Part shown: positions 7,316 to 15,187 of the stretch, piece after piece
How the letters are laid out: every line of letters begins with the position of its first letter
Numbering within the stretch: position 1 is the stretch's first letter
Assembly (NCBI RefSeq): GCF_007859275.1
Contig: NZ_VOHC01000010.1
Coordinates: 1 to 56,992 of the forward strand
DNA from: Planomicrobium sp. CPCC 101079
GTDB lineage: Bacteria > Bacillota > Bacilli > Bacillales_A > Planococcaceae
Length of the DNA: 56,992 bases
Direction: 5' to 3'
The notes under the pieces: model-generated
What the model was told of the DNA's origin: nothing
The model's input: only the letters and a program-made list of their open reading frames with translations
Databases searched by the model: none
Made by a program: the position numbers and the translations under genes

Positions 7316-7741
7316 TTATTTTTCCTCCTTGAGTGTTTTCCATAAATAAATGCTCAGCCCTGCGATGGATGTAAATGCGATAAGCGCTAAAAATGGAATG
7401 GTGATAAATCCTAGCCAATTGATGTATTGGCCGGTACATGGTACTTGCCCGCAGGCAGGAGCTGAGTCAGCCAAAAAAGCCAGCTTTTGGATTCCGTAGT
7501 GGTAAAGGGAGATGCAGCCGCCGATAATGGCAAAAATCATGGTAGTAGCGGCGATGCGCACATTTTTCTGAACATAAGCAACTCCGATGATGATAACGAG
7601 CGGATACATGAAAATGCGTTGGATCCAACACAATTCACATGGTACATACCCCCGGATTTCAGAAAAATAAAGTGATCCCATTGTAGCAGCCAGTGAGACC
7701 ACCCACATGGACAGCAAAACGTTTTCTTGGCGCTTGGACAT
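7316..7741 (-). CDS. bdbC: Disulfide oxidoreductase BdbC (DsbB family)
   Basis: A 141-residue DsbB-type membrane protein with four hydrophobic segments. Both redox pairs are present: VPCELCWIQR (Cys35, Cys38) in the first external loop and ACGQVPC (Cys97, Cys102) in the second. It transfers electrons from an extracytoplasmic thiol oxidase partner to membrane quinone. The start at 7741 follows AAAAGAGGT; an upstream TTG at 7762 reads through that SD. The co-transcribed neighbour is the CPHC thioredoxin-like protein, its likely partner. The next gene upstream, yhcX, is divergent. Confidence 0.9.
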   Translation of the reverse strand: MSKRQENVLLSMWVVSLAATMGSLYFSEIRGYVPCELCWIQRIFMYPLVIIIGVAYVQKNVRIAATTMIFAIIGGCISLYHYGIQKLAFLADSAPACGQVPCTGQYINWLGFITIPFLALIAFTSIAGLSIYLWKTLKEEK

Positions 7742-7810
7742 ATAAGTAGTACCTCTTTTCAAGATTTTCTTCTATAAAAGTATAATTCTTAAACCTCGGC
7801 AAGTAAAATA

Positions 7811-7840
7811 TTATCATGATAGTAGACTATCCTATATAAT
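7811..7840 (+). promoter_or_regulatory. Probable promoter of yhcX
   Basis: TATAAT (7835-7840) is a perfect -10; TTATCA (7811-7816) 18 bases upstream is a moderate -35. The start codon lies 34 bases downstream. A TATCATGATA palindrome overlaps the -35. Confidence 0.5.
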
Positions 7841-7873
7841 GAACTATGAATCTTTTGTGAAGGAGTGGCTGCA

Positions 7874-9418
7874 GTGCCAGAACAGTTCGATTTATCCAAT
7901 TTCGAAAAAAGCATGATCATCCGCGAGATGACGTATGCCGATATAAATGCAATTATGGAAATGCAGCGTTTATGTTTCCCGGGGATGGACCCGTGGAAAG
8001 AAGAGCAATTGAGAAGCCATTTGGGCGTTTTTCCACAAGGGCAGCTTGTAGCTGAACTCGATGGAAAAGTGATCGGCTCGTGCTCGAGCTTATTGATAAA
8101 CTTTGATGAATACGATGACCGCCATACATGGGACGATGTCACTGACGGCGGATATATCACCAACCATAATCCTGATGGCTACAATATGTACGGGATCGAA
8201 GTAATGGTCCATCCGGAGTTCCGGCGGATGCAGGTCGGGCAACGGCTCTACGAAGCGCGCAAGGAATTGGCGCGAGAATTGAACCTGAAGTCGATTATCA
8301 TCGGTGGACGGATTCCGAATTATTCAAAGCACGCAGATGAAATGTCGCCAAGAGAATACGTGGATTCGGTGTCCCGCCATAAAATCTACGATCCTGTGTT
8401 GACTTTCCAATTGATGAACGGTTTCCAGCTCATGCGCATCAATCCGAACTATTTGGATGACGACTTGGCTTCAGGAAAATACGCGACACTCATGGAATGG
8501 AACAATGTGGATTATAAGCCGATTTCCAAACGCCATTTCAAAACAAGTTTGCCGGTCCGCATCTGTGTGGTCCAATATCTGATGCGCGCCATCGAATCGT
8601 TTGAAGACTTGGCAAGCCAAGTGGAATATTTTGTCGATGTGGCATCTGATGCACATTCCGACTTTGTTGTGTTCCCGGAAATTTTCACGACACAGCTCAT
8701 GTCCTTCTTGAATGAGCCATCGCCAAGCCAGGCAGTGCGTAAATTAACCGAGTATACACCTCAGTATATCGAATTGTTTACCGATCTTGCAGTGCGCTAT
8801 AACGTCAACATTGTCGGCGGTTCTCACTTCGTCAAAGAAGAAGACGATGAAATTTACAACATTGCTTATTTGTTCCGCCGCGATGGCTCGATCGACAAAC
8901 AGTATAAAATTCACATTACGCCGAATGAACGGAAATGGTGGGGAATTTCAGCAGGCGATTCAGTCCGCGTGTTTGATACGGATTGCGGAAAAATCGCCAT
9001 CCAGATTTGCTACGACATTGAATTCCCTGAACTTGCCCGCATTGCGACAGATATGGGAGCCAATATCATTTTCACGCCATTCTGTACTGAAGACCGCCAA
9101 GGTTATTTGCGCGTCCGTTATTGTGCACAAGCGCGTGCTGTAGAAAACCAGATTTACACAGTCATTTCCGGGACAGTCGGCAACTTGCCGCAAACGGAAA
9201 ATATGGATATCCAATACGCCCAGTCCGGCATTTTTGCGCCTTCCGATTTTGAATTTGCCCGCGATGGCATTGTCGGGGAAACAAACGCCAACTTGGAGAT
9301 GGTGCTGATCGGGGATGTGGATCTTGAGATTTTGCGCCGCCAACGCCAAAACGGTACGGTCAAGCAATTGAAGGACCGCCGCCACGATGTTTACCGCGTG
9401 GAATATAAAAAAGATTGA
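7874..9418 (+). CDS. yhcX: GNAT acetyltransferase / carbon-nitrogen hydrolase fusion YhcX
   Basis: The 514-residue protein joins two enzymes. Residues about 15-200 form a GNAT N-acetyltransferase domain (MYGIEVMVHPEFRRMQVGQRLY is the acetyl-CoA pyrophosphate loop, read here as two parts VHPEFRRMQVGQRLY). Residues about 225-490 form a nitrilase-superfamily amidase with the Glu-Lys-Cys triad in VVFPEIF, QYKIHITPNE and QICYDIEFPEL. B. subtilis YhcX has the same layout and length (513 residues). The acylation/deacylation substrate is unknown. GTG 7874 was chosen because AAGGAG precedes it by 8 bases; GTG 7865 would overlap the SD. It is followed by a terminator and pgcA, as a contracted form of the B. 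subtilis order in which the glp genes intervene. Confidence 0.9.
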   Translation: MPEQFDLSNFEKSMIIREMTYADINAIMEMQRLCFPGMDPWKEEQLRSHLGVFPQGQLVAELDGKVIGSCSSLLINFDEYDDRHTWDDVTDGGYITNHNPDGYNMYGIEVMVHPEFRRMQVGQRLYEARKELARELNLKSIIIGGRIPNYSKHADEMSPREYVDSVSRHKIYDPVLTFQLMNGFQLMRINPNYLDDDLASGKYATLMEWNNVDYKPISKRHFKTSLPVRICVVQYLMRAIESFEDLASQVEYFVDVASDAHSDFVVFPEIFTTQLMSFLNEPSPSQAVRKLTEYTPQYIELFTDLAVRYNVNIVGGSHFVKEEDDEIYNIAYLFRRDGSIDKQYKIHITPNERKWWGISAGDSVRVFDTDCGKIAIQICYDIEFPELARIATDMGANIIFTPFCTEDRQGYLRVRYCAQARAVENQIYTVISGTVGNLPQTENMDIQYAQSGIFAPSDFEFARDGIVGETNANLEMVLIGDVDLEILRRQRQNGTVKQLKDRRHDVYRVEYKKD

Positions 9419-9425
9419 TATATAG

Positions 9426-9458
9426 AAGCCGCTTCCAAAATGGGAGCGGCTTTTTTTT
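9426..9458 (+). terminator. Terminator of yhcX
   Basis: AAGCCGCTTCC pairs with GGGAGCGGCTT (one G-T pair) and is followed by eight T. Confidence 0.9.
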
Positions 9459-9502
9459 GTGTTCTTTGGTAAACTAAATGTAAAAGAAAGGGAGGGATTT
9501 TT

Positions 9503-11203
9503 ATGGCATGGCAAGAAAAAATCAAGCGCTGGCTTGAACACGATCAATTGGATGAAACAACAAAAGAAACCTTGAACCAGTTAAAAGATGACGACAAGTG
9601 GGCAGAAGACGCTTTTCATCAGGATTTGGTGTTCGGAACTGGAGGCATGCGCGGGGAAATCGGACCGGGCACAAACCGCATGAACATTTATACTGTGCGG
9701 AAAGCATCTCAAGGCATTGCGGATTACATAAAAGAGAATGGCGCAGAAGCGATGGCAAGAGGGATGGTCATTGCATATGACAGCCGCCGCATGTCCCCTG
9801 AATTCGCGATGGAAGCGGCGCGGACATTTGCTGCAAACGGCATTCATACCTATTTATACAGCGCTCCTCGGACAACGCCTCAGCTGTCTTTCAGCGTGCG
9901 TTATCTGAACGCGTTTATGGGGATTGTCATTACAGCAAGCCACAACCCTCCGGAATACAACGGCTATAAAGTATACGGAGAAGACGGTGCCCAATTGAAT
10001 TTGGCGGATGCCGACCGCGTCATTGATTATGTAAGCAAGGTAGAAGATGAACTCAATATCAGCAACGCTGAGTTCCAAGAAAATCATCTTGTCATGATTG
10101 ATGAAAAAATGGACCAGGCTTATATTGCCAATGCGTTAACCGTACAGGAACATGAAGCGGGCCCAATCCAAGCAGTGTTTACGCCGCTTCATGGCGCATC
10201 CGGCTCGACGGTGCAGCGCTTGTTGAGTGAAGCGGGTTATACCGGCGTCACGTATGTGAAAGAACAGATGGAGCCAAATGGTGAATTCCCGACAGTCAAA
10301 TCACCGAATCCAGAAGAAGCTTCTGCTTTTGAAATGGCAATGCAATACGGCAAAGATGCCGGAGCGGATTTATTGATTGCTGTGGATCCGGACGGCGACC
10401 GCGTAGGGATTGCGGTTTGGGCTGGCGAACACTATGAACTTTTAAGCGGAAACCAGACCGGCGCAATTTTGATTGAGTACTTGCTCAGCCAAAAAGAACG
10501 CAAAGGCACACTGCCGGAAAACGGCCGTATCTTCAAGACCATTGTTACTTCTGAATTTGGGCGAGTTGTCGCTGATGCATACGGAGTTGGCTGTGAAGAC
10601 GTGCTTACCGGATTTAAATTCATTGGTGAAAAATTAAAAGAAAATGATGCACATAAGACTTTTGAGTTTTTATTCGGATACGAAGAAAGCTACGGCTATT
10701 TGATCAAGGACTTTGCCCGTGATAAAGATGCAGTGCAGTCAGTCTTATTGCTTGTCGAAGCTGCTGCTTATTACAAGCAGCAAGGCAAGAGCCTGCACGA
10801 TGTGCTTGTCGGGCTGTATGAGCGCTTTGGCTGGTACCGCGAAAGCCTTGTATCGATCACGAAAAAAGGCATTGACGGCGCCCGGGAAATCAGTGCGCTG
10901 CTTGAAGGATTGCGCAAAGAGCCCATTCAGGCCATCGCTGGTGTTCCGGTTGTCATGATTGAAGATTACGAAACGCAAAACCGTGTATTCACAGATCTTG
11001 CGACCCATGAAAAAATCGAATTGCCGCAATCGAATGTCCTCAAATATTTCCTGAAAGATGGTTCATGGATCTGTGTCCGCCCGAGCGGCACGGAACCGAA
11101 AGTGAAATACTATTTCGGCGTATTTGCGGATACCGAGCGGGACAGCGATGAAAAGCTGGAATTCATCAAAGAGTCTTTCCTGGATGAAATGAACAGACGC
11201 TAA
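9503..11203 (+). CDS. pgcA: Alpha-phosphoglucomutase PgcA
   Basis: This 566-residue alpha-D-phosphohexomutase interconverts glucose 6-phosphate and glucose 1-phosphate, supplying UDP-glucose for glycolipid and teichoic acid synthesis. All four active-site loops are visible: TASHNPPEYNGYK with the phosphorylated Ser146, the Mg site DPDGDRVG, the sugar-recognition loop GYEESYGYL and the phosphate-binding RPSGTEPKVKYY near the C-terminus. The size and position next to yhcY-yhcZ agree with B. subtilis PgcA (YhxB). AAGGGAGGG precedes the ATG. A terminator follows directly. Confidence 0.93.
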   Translation: MAWQEKIKRWLEHDQLDETTKETLNQLKDDDKWAEDAFHQDLVFGTGGMRGEIGPGTNRMNIYTVRKASQGIADYIKENGAEAMARGMVIAYDSRRMSPEFAMEAARTFAANGIHTYLYSAPRTTPQLSFSVRYLNAFMGIVITASHNPPEYNGYKVYGEDGAQLNLADADRVIDYVSKVEDELNISNAEFQENHLVMIDEKMDQAYIANALTVQEHEAGPIQAVFTPLHGASGSTVQRLLSEAGYTGVTYVKEQMEPNGEFPTVKSPNPEEASAFEMAMQYGKDAGADLLIAVDPDGDRVGIAVWAGEHYELLSGNQTGAILIEYLLSQKERKGTLPENGRIFKTIVTSEFGRVVADAYGVGCEDVLTGFKFIGEKLKENDAHKTFEFLFGYEESYGYLIKDFARDKDAVQSVLLLVEAAAYYKQQGKSLHDVLVGLYERFGWYRESLVSITKKGIDGAREISALLEGLRKEPIQAIAGVPVVMIEDYETQNRVFTDLATHEKIELPQSNVLKYFLKDGSWICVRPSGTEPKVKYYFGVFADTERDSDEKLEFIKESFLDEMNRR

Positions 11204-11209
11204 CAAAGC

Positions 11210-11235
11210 AGCTCCCTCTTGCAGGGAGCTTTTTC
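11210..11235 (+). terminator. Terminator of pgcA
   Basis: AGCTCCCT (11210-11217) pairs with AGGGAGCT (11223-11230), followed by TTTTT. Confidence 0.88.
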
Positions 11236-11305
11236 ATTCCAAAGGCTGAGGCACAACTGTGTATAAAACGTGTATCGTTTAGGTATAGGCAGTGAGGTGG
11301 AAATT

Positions 11306-12421
11306 ATGGTTTTAGACGAACATTCCAATGTGACGTTATTAAAAGAAATTGCCGAATTTCTTAATGAAGAAACGGATATGGACCGCATGCTCGATGGGGC
11401 GATTGACAAATTGCTGAAAGGCTCAAATTTCGAGACCGCTTGGATTTTTTTCATCGATAGCAGTGGCAAGCATCAATTGGTAGCGCATGCCAATTTGCCG
11501 CCGGCGCTTGAAGACCAAGATTGCCGCCATCTGCAAAAAGGTGGCTGCTGGTGCGTCAAACGCTACCGGGATAGCAATCTGAAAAAGGCATCGAACATTA
11601 TCGCATGCCAGCGGATTGAAAACGCGCTTTCCGCCAAAGCAGGGGATACAGAAGGCATTACCCACCACGCTACTGTGCCGCTGCAATCGGGTGAAGAAAA
11701 ATTCGGGTTATTGAATATTGCTGCGCCCGATACGGTTCGTTTTTCAAATGATGAACTGGCTTTGCTCGAATCAGTCGCGTTCCAAATCGGTTCCGCGATC
11801 AAGCGCATCGGGCTGACAAAGCAAGAGCAAGAACTCGCCCTTGTCAAAGAACGCAACCGGCTGGCGCGTGATTTGCACGACTCAGTTAATCAGCTGCTGT
11901 TCTCTGTCACTTTGACTGCGCGTGGTGGAATGGAAATGACTGAAGATCCGGACGTCAAAGAGACGTTTCGGGACATCCAGCACTTAACACAGGAAGCGTT
12001 GAATGAAATGCGGGCGCTTATTTGGCAGCTGCGTCCAAAAGGGCTGGAAAGCGGTTTGCTTGAAGCCATTAAGGGATATGCTGAGATGCTGGGCTTGTCG
12101 CTGGAACTGAAAGTGACCGGTGTTATCCAATTGCCATCGCGAATCGAGGAAACCTTGTTCCGAATCGCTCAGGAAGCATTGAATAATGTCCGGAAACACG
12201 CGGGGGTCAGCAAAGTGCAACTGTATTTGTCTGTCACCTCTTCGGATGTCTTGCTCGTCTTGAAAGACGAAGGCCGGGGATTTGCGATTGAGGAAGGGAT
12301 CTACATTCCGTCAATCGGCATTCAAAGCATGCGTGACCGTGCGGCAGCGGAAGGTGGAGCGGTCGAATGGTCAAGCGAAATCGGAAAAGGGACGGAAATT
12401 CTCGTGCGAATGCCTTATTGA
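11306..12421 (+). CDS. GAF-domain sensor histidine kinase, YhcY/AirS-like
   Basis: A cytoplasmic 371-residue NarL-group kinase. Residues about 10-175 form a GAF domain, residues 187-255 a HisKA_3 dimerisation domain with phospho-acceptor His201 in LARDLHDSVNQ, and residues 270-370 an ATPase domain (EALNNVRKHA, DEGRGF, GIQSMRDRA). The GAF domain carries Cys73, Cys81, Cys83 and Cys101, a spacing like that of Staphylococcus AirS, where four cysteines hold a redox-sensitive [2Fe-2S] cluster. That it senses oxygen or redox state is an inference from this family. The start at 11306 follows GAGGTGG. The response regulator gene begins 14 bases after the stop. Confidence 0.88.
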   Translation: MVLDEHSNVTLLKEIAEFLNEETDMDRMLDGAIDKLLKGSNFETAWIFFIDSSGKHQLVAHANLPPALEDQDCRHLQKGGCWCVKRYRDSNLKKASNIIACQRIENALSAKAGDTEGITHHATVPLQSGEEKFGLLNIAAPDTVRFSNDELALLESVAFQIGSAIKRIGLTKQEQELALVKERNRLARDLHDSVNQLLFSVTLTARGGMEMTEDPDVKETFRDIQHLTQEALNEMRALIWQLRPKGLESGLLEAIKGYAEMLGLSLELKVTGVIQLPSRIEETLFRIAQEALNNVRKHAGVSKVQLYLSVTSSDVLLVLKDEGRGFAIEEGIYIPSIGIQSMRDRAAAEGGAVEWSSEIGKGTEILVRMPY

Positions 12422-12435
12422 AGGGGGAGTTGTAA

Positions 12436-13071
12436 GTGAAAGTATTGATAGCAGATGATCACCATGTTGTCAGGCGCGGCTTGTTGTTTTTCTTGAAAAC
12501 GCAGAAAGACATTGAAGTGATTGGGGAAGCGGTCAATGGAAAAGAAGCAGTCGAAATGGCGGCGGCACTTCAGCCTGACATCGTTTTGATGGATTTGGTG
12601 ATGCCGGTTATGGACGGCATTCAAGCGACTCGAAAAATAAAAGAACAAAATCCGCACATCACCATTTTGATGCTGACGAGTTTTTCGGACAGGGACCATG
12701 TCGTGCCGGCGATTGAGGCAGGGGCTGCCGGTTATCAATTAAAAGATATCGAGCCGGATGAATTGGTTGCCTCGCTGCGGAGTTTGATGCGAGGGGAGAA
12801 TACGCTTCATCCGAAAGCGACTTCTGAACTGTTGAAAGGGCCGGCAGAACCTCCGCCGCATACGGTTAATCTGCTGACTCCACGGGAACAGGAAGTGCTT
12901 TTTGAACTGACGAAAGGCAAGAGCAACCGGGAAATCGCCTCGGCGCTTTTCGTAACAGAAAAAACCGTCAAAACCCATATTTCCAATATCTTTACAAAAC
13001 TCGGCGTTCAAGACCGCACACAAGCAGCTCTATACGCAGTCAAACATGGACTTACAGAGCCTGCACAATAA
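12436..13071 (+). CDS. NarL-family response regulator, YhcZ/AirR-like
   Basis: This 211-residue regulator pairs with the upstream kinase. The receiver domain (1-120) has the acidic pair in IADDHH, phospho-acceptor Asp53 in IVLMDLVMPVMDG, the switch Thr/Ser region LMLTSFSD and Lys in YQLKD. Residues 145-208 form a LuxR-type helix-turn-helix, LTPREQEVLFELTKGKSNRE onward. The GTG start follows AGGGGGAG. Synteny with pgcA points to the B. subtilis YhcYZ system. Target genes cannot be read from the window. Confidence 0.9.
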   Translation: MKVLIADDHHVVRRGLLFFLKTQKDIEVIGEAVNGKEAVEMAAALQPDIVLMDLVMPVMDGIQATRKIKEQNPHITILMLTSFSDRDHVVPAIEAGAAGYQLKDIEPDELVASLRSLMRGENTLHPKATSELLKGPAEPPPHTVNLLTPREQEVLFELTKGKSNREIASALFVTEKTVKTHISNIFTKLGVQDRTQAALYAVKHGLTEPAQ

Positions 13072-13108
13072 AAAAGAGTGATACGAAAACGTATCACTCT
13101 TTTTTTTC
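13070..13108 (+). terminator. Terminator of the two-component operon
   Basis: AAAAAGAGTGATAC pairs with GTATCACTCTTTTT around a short gaaaac loop, followed by a T-run. Confidence 0.92.
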
Positions 13109-13159
13109 GGTTGTTGAATAACTCCTATAGTGAAGGGATCAGGAAATGTCCTCGTTGCT

Positions 13160-13280
13160 ATTCCGCAAAACAGCTCCGCTTTCCGCGGGCTTGCGCCGAA
13201 CTAACTCGGGCGAACTGCCCGAGTGGATTTCGGCACTGCGCTATCCCGCAGGAGTCTCCGCTGTTTTGCTCCATAGCTAA
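13160..13280. repeat. GC-rich extragenic repeat with internal palindrome
   Basis: The outer arms TATTCCGCAAAACAGCT and CCGCTGTTTTGCTCC are inverted, and inside them lie ACTCGGGC / GCCCGAGT and GCCGAA / TTCGGC. A shortened copy in the opposite orientation lies at about 39212-39272. No protein-coding frame fits. This is a REP/MITE-like repeat, with no transposase. Confidence 0.7.
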
Positions 13281-13379
13281 GGGAAATGGATTGGAACAAA
13301 GCTAGCTTCCCTTATTCAGCCGAAAGGCTTTCTACTTTGATCACTTGGTTACTAGGATAGACAAAGCTTACCTGCTTAG

Positions 13380-13660
13380 ATAGATATCTAAATGAAGCGG
13401 AAGGTGGCGACTCCTGCGGGAATGGTGCGAGTCCTGAGACCCCGCAGGAAATGAGTTGGGCAAAAGTAATTTGCCCAACTCATTTGCGACGAAGCTAGCG
13501 CAGCGATGCAACGCTTTTTCATGTCTCGAAGCTAGCGTAGCGATGCAGAGACAGGAGCACAAGGTTTTCGCAGCGAGCGAGGAGGCTTAGGCCGCACCCC
13601 GAGGAAAGCGTCCGCATGGAGCGCAATGTGAAAAGAGCAACAAGAGTTTCTGGAAAGCCT
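13380..13660. repeat. Composite extragenic repeat block
   Basis: From left to right: GCGGAAGGTGGCGACTCCTG with the partner GACCCCGCAGG; a perfect hairpin GAGTTGGGCAAA / TTTGCCCAACTC (13453-13481); two copies of GAAGCTAGCG-N-AGCGATGCA (about 13491 and 13530), each flanked by short inverted arms; and the tail 13604-13660, whose reverse complement recurs at 56851-56907 with only a few mismatches. No gene is visible in 13110-13714. Confidence 0.75.
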
Positions 13661-13714
13661 GAGGAGCGATACGTACAAACGTATCGCTCCTTTTTGTTGC
13701 TTTATCTTATTGCT

Positions 13715-14770
13715 TCATCGTTTTTTCACGGGCCGTTTTCTGTAGTCTTTCGTAACCTGCTTCCACTTATTGCGCTCTGCTTTTTGGGCAGCAAGGTCGC
13801 TCTTTCGTTCCATATGGGCGAGTTCGCGCTTCAATTTCAAATAGCTTTGGTAGCGGTCACGCGGCAGTTCTCCGGTAGCCAGTGCTTCCTGGATGGCGCA
13901 GCCGGGTTCATTGCCATGGCTGCAGTCGCGGAAACGGCATGCATCCGCCAAAGTTTCCACATCGCTAAAACTTGTTTCCATGCCTTCCGAGGAATCCCCG
14001 AGCTGAAATTCCCGCATCCCCGGCGTATCAATCAGCAATCCGCCTGTCGGCAATAACACCAGTTCCCGGTGCGTTGTCGTATGGCGCCCTTTGCTGTCGT
14101 CTTCGCGGATTCCTTGTACAGCCATCAGTTCGCTTCCGGACAATGCGTTGATCAGCGATGATTTTCCGACACCCGAAGAACCGAGCAAAGCGCCGGTTTT
14201 AGCGCCTGCCAAGATTTTCTGCAAATTGTCGATGCCTTCGCCGGTGACACTCGAAACGGCATAAACCGGAACACCAAAAGCGACCGCTTCCACTTTTTGT
14301 AGATACGGCTCGATGTCCGCGCATTGATCCTTTTTGGTCAACACGACAATCGGATTTGCACCGGAATCCCAAGAGGCGATCAAGTAGCGCTCTAAGCGCC
14401 GAATATTGAAATCCTGGTTCAACGACATGACCAAAAATACAAAGTCAACGTTGACCGCAATGGTTTGAATTTCTGAAGTATCGCCAGCCGACTTCCTCGA
14501 AAACTGGGAAGAACGGGGGAGGACGCTTTGTATAATCCCTTTTTCTTCGCCCGGCATTTGTTCGACCATAACCCAATCGCCGACTGATGGAAACGCTTGA
14601 TAACCGTGTTCGTGCTTGTATTTTCCGGAAAGGGAGCTGAGCCACTCGCCGTTGTCTGTTACAACTCGGTATAAATGTTTGTGTTCTAGTATCACGCGCC
14701 CGGGGATTCCCGGGGCTGAGGCTTTTTCTAGCCAGCTATTATTCCAACCGTACTGTTCAATCTTATTCAA
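13715..14770 (-). CDS. RsgA-family circularly permuted GTPase (ribosome assembly)
   Basis: The 351-residue protein belongs to the RsgA/YjeQ family, late 30S subunit assembly GTPases. The permuted order G4-G1-G3 is visible: TKKD (145-148), GSSGVGKSS (197-205) and DTPG (248-251). An OB fold precedes it, and a zinc site Cys268, Cys273, His275, Cys281 follows. It is longer than B. subtilis RsgA (YloQ, about 298 residues), so it may be a second paralogue; the canonical copy is not in this window. The TTG at 14770 lies 8 bases from AGGAGG, whereas the ATG at 14794 has no SD. The 5-prime leader carries a short ORF and a terminator, strongly suggesting attenuation. Confidence 0.88.
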   Translation of the reverse strand: MNKIEQYGWNNSWLEKASAPGIPGRVILEHKHLYRVVTDNGEWLSSLSGKYKHEHGYQAFPSVGDWVMVEQMPGEEKGIIQSVLPRSSQFSRKSAGDTSEIQTIAVNVDFVFLVMSLNQDFNIRRLERYLIASWDSGANPIVVLTKKDQCADIEPYLQKVEAVAFGVPVYAVSSVTGEGIDNLQKILAGAKTGALLGSSGVGKSSLINALSGSELMAVQGIREDDSKGRHTTTHRELVLLPTGGLLIDTPGMREFQLGDSSEGMETSFSDVETLADACRFRDCSHGNEPGCAIQEALATGELPRDRYQSYLKLKRELAHMERKSDLAAQKAERNKWKQVTKDYRKRPVKKR

Positions 14771-14795
14771 TGTGAATTCCTCCTGTTTATGCATA

Positions 14796-14836
14796 ATAAA
14801 AAGACCATGGATGCGCGCAAATCGCAGTCCATGGTC
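14796..14836 (-). terminator. Attenuator terminator in the rsgA-like leader
   Basis: GACCATGGA (14803-14811) pairs with TCCATGGTC (14828-14836), extended by TGCG / CGCA with one bulged G. On the minus strand CTTTTTATT follows. It lies between the leader ORF stop (14865) and the rsgA-like SD. Confidence 0.85.
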
Positions 14837-14908
14837 CCCAGGCATAATGGAAGAAGCATATCGGTTAAGGCCGATACACAGAAGGGGGCACTATAGACTG
14901 GATTTGCG
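14816..14908 (-). promoter_or_regulatory. Predicted antiterminator pairing in the rsgA-like leader
   Basis: Segment 14885-14908, inside codons 8-16 of the leader ORF, is complementary over 24 bases to 14816-14839, which contains the loop and promoter-proximal arm of the terminator. Uninterrupted runs include GCAAATC / GATTTGC and CAGTC / GACTG, with one bulge on each side and one A-C mismatch plus one wobble pair. Forming this helix would destroy the terminator stem, so it is the antiterminator. Confidence 0.75.
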
Positions 14909-14930
14909 TTTTAGAAAATAAAATAGCCAT
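14865..14930 (-). CDS. 21-aa leader peptide upstream of the rsgA-like gene
   Basis: A 22-codon ORF starts MAILFSKTQ and ends IVPPSVYRP, with SD GAAAGAGGTG 8 bases before its ATG. It lies between a strong promoter and the attenuator terminator, and codons 8-16 overlap the antiterminator segment. The layout is that of a ribosome-sensing leader: a ribosome held on the first few codons leaves the segment free to form the antiterminator, while normal translation covers it and lets the terminator form. The Pro-Pro pair at codons 15-16 might also slow ribosomes. Its peptide product is unlikely to matter by itself. Confidence 0.75.
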   Translation of the reverse strand: MAILFSKTQIQSIVPPSVYRP

Positions 14931-14961
14931 AATGCCTCACCTCTTTCTTCAAGTTAAATCA

Positions 14962-14990
14962 AATATAGTCGAATGGAAAGAGAAGGTCAA
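14962..14990 (-). promoter_or_regulatory. Sigma-A promoter of the rsgA-like leader
   Basis: On the minus strand, TTGACC (14990-14985) and TATATT (14967-14962) lie exactly 17 bases apart. Transcription would start near 14955, about 25 bases before the leader ORF. Confidence 0.85.
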
Positions 14991-15187
14991 GGTGTTTTGA
15001 AAGAAAAGTTGAATGAATCTGAAAACATTATTCCCAATTTTGATGAGACGAAGAAAAAATTAATAAAACCTGGCTAAATATATTTTAAGTATCAAAAATA
15101 TGTTAGGATAAAAATGACACAATAAGAAAGAATATTCAGATAAATTTTCTTCTTGCAGATTGACTATCAAACAAAGGGGAGAGCGCC

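Noticed and set aside
13616..14056. A 146-residue plus-strand frame antisense to the rsgA-like gene
   Set aside because: It lies opposite conserved GTPase coding sequence, has no SD and shows no recognisable domain.
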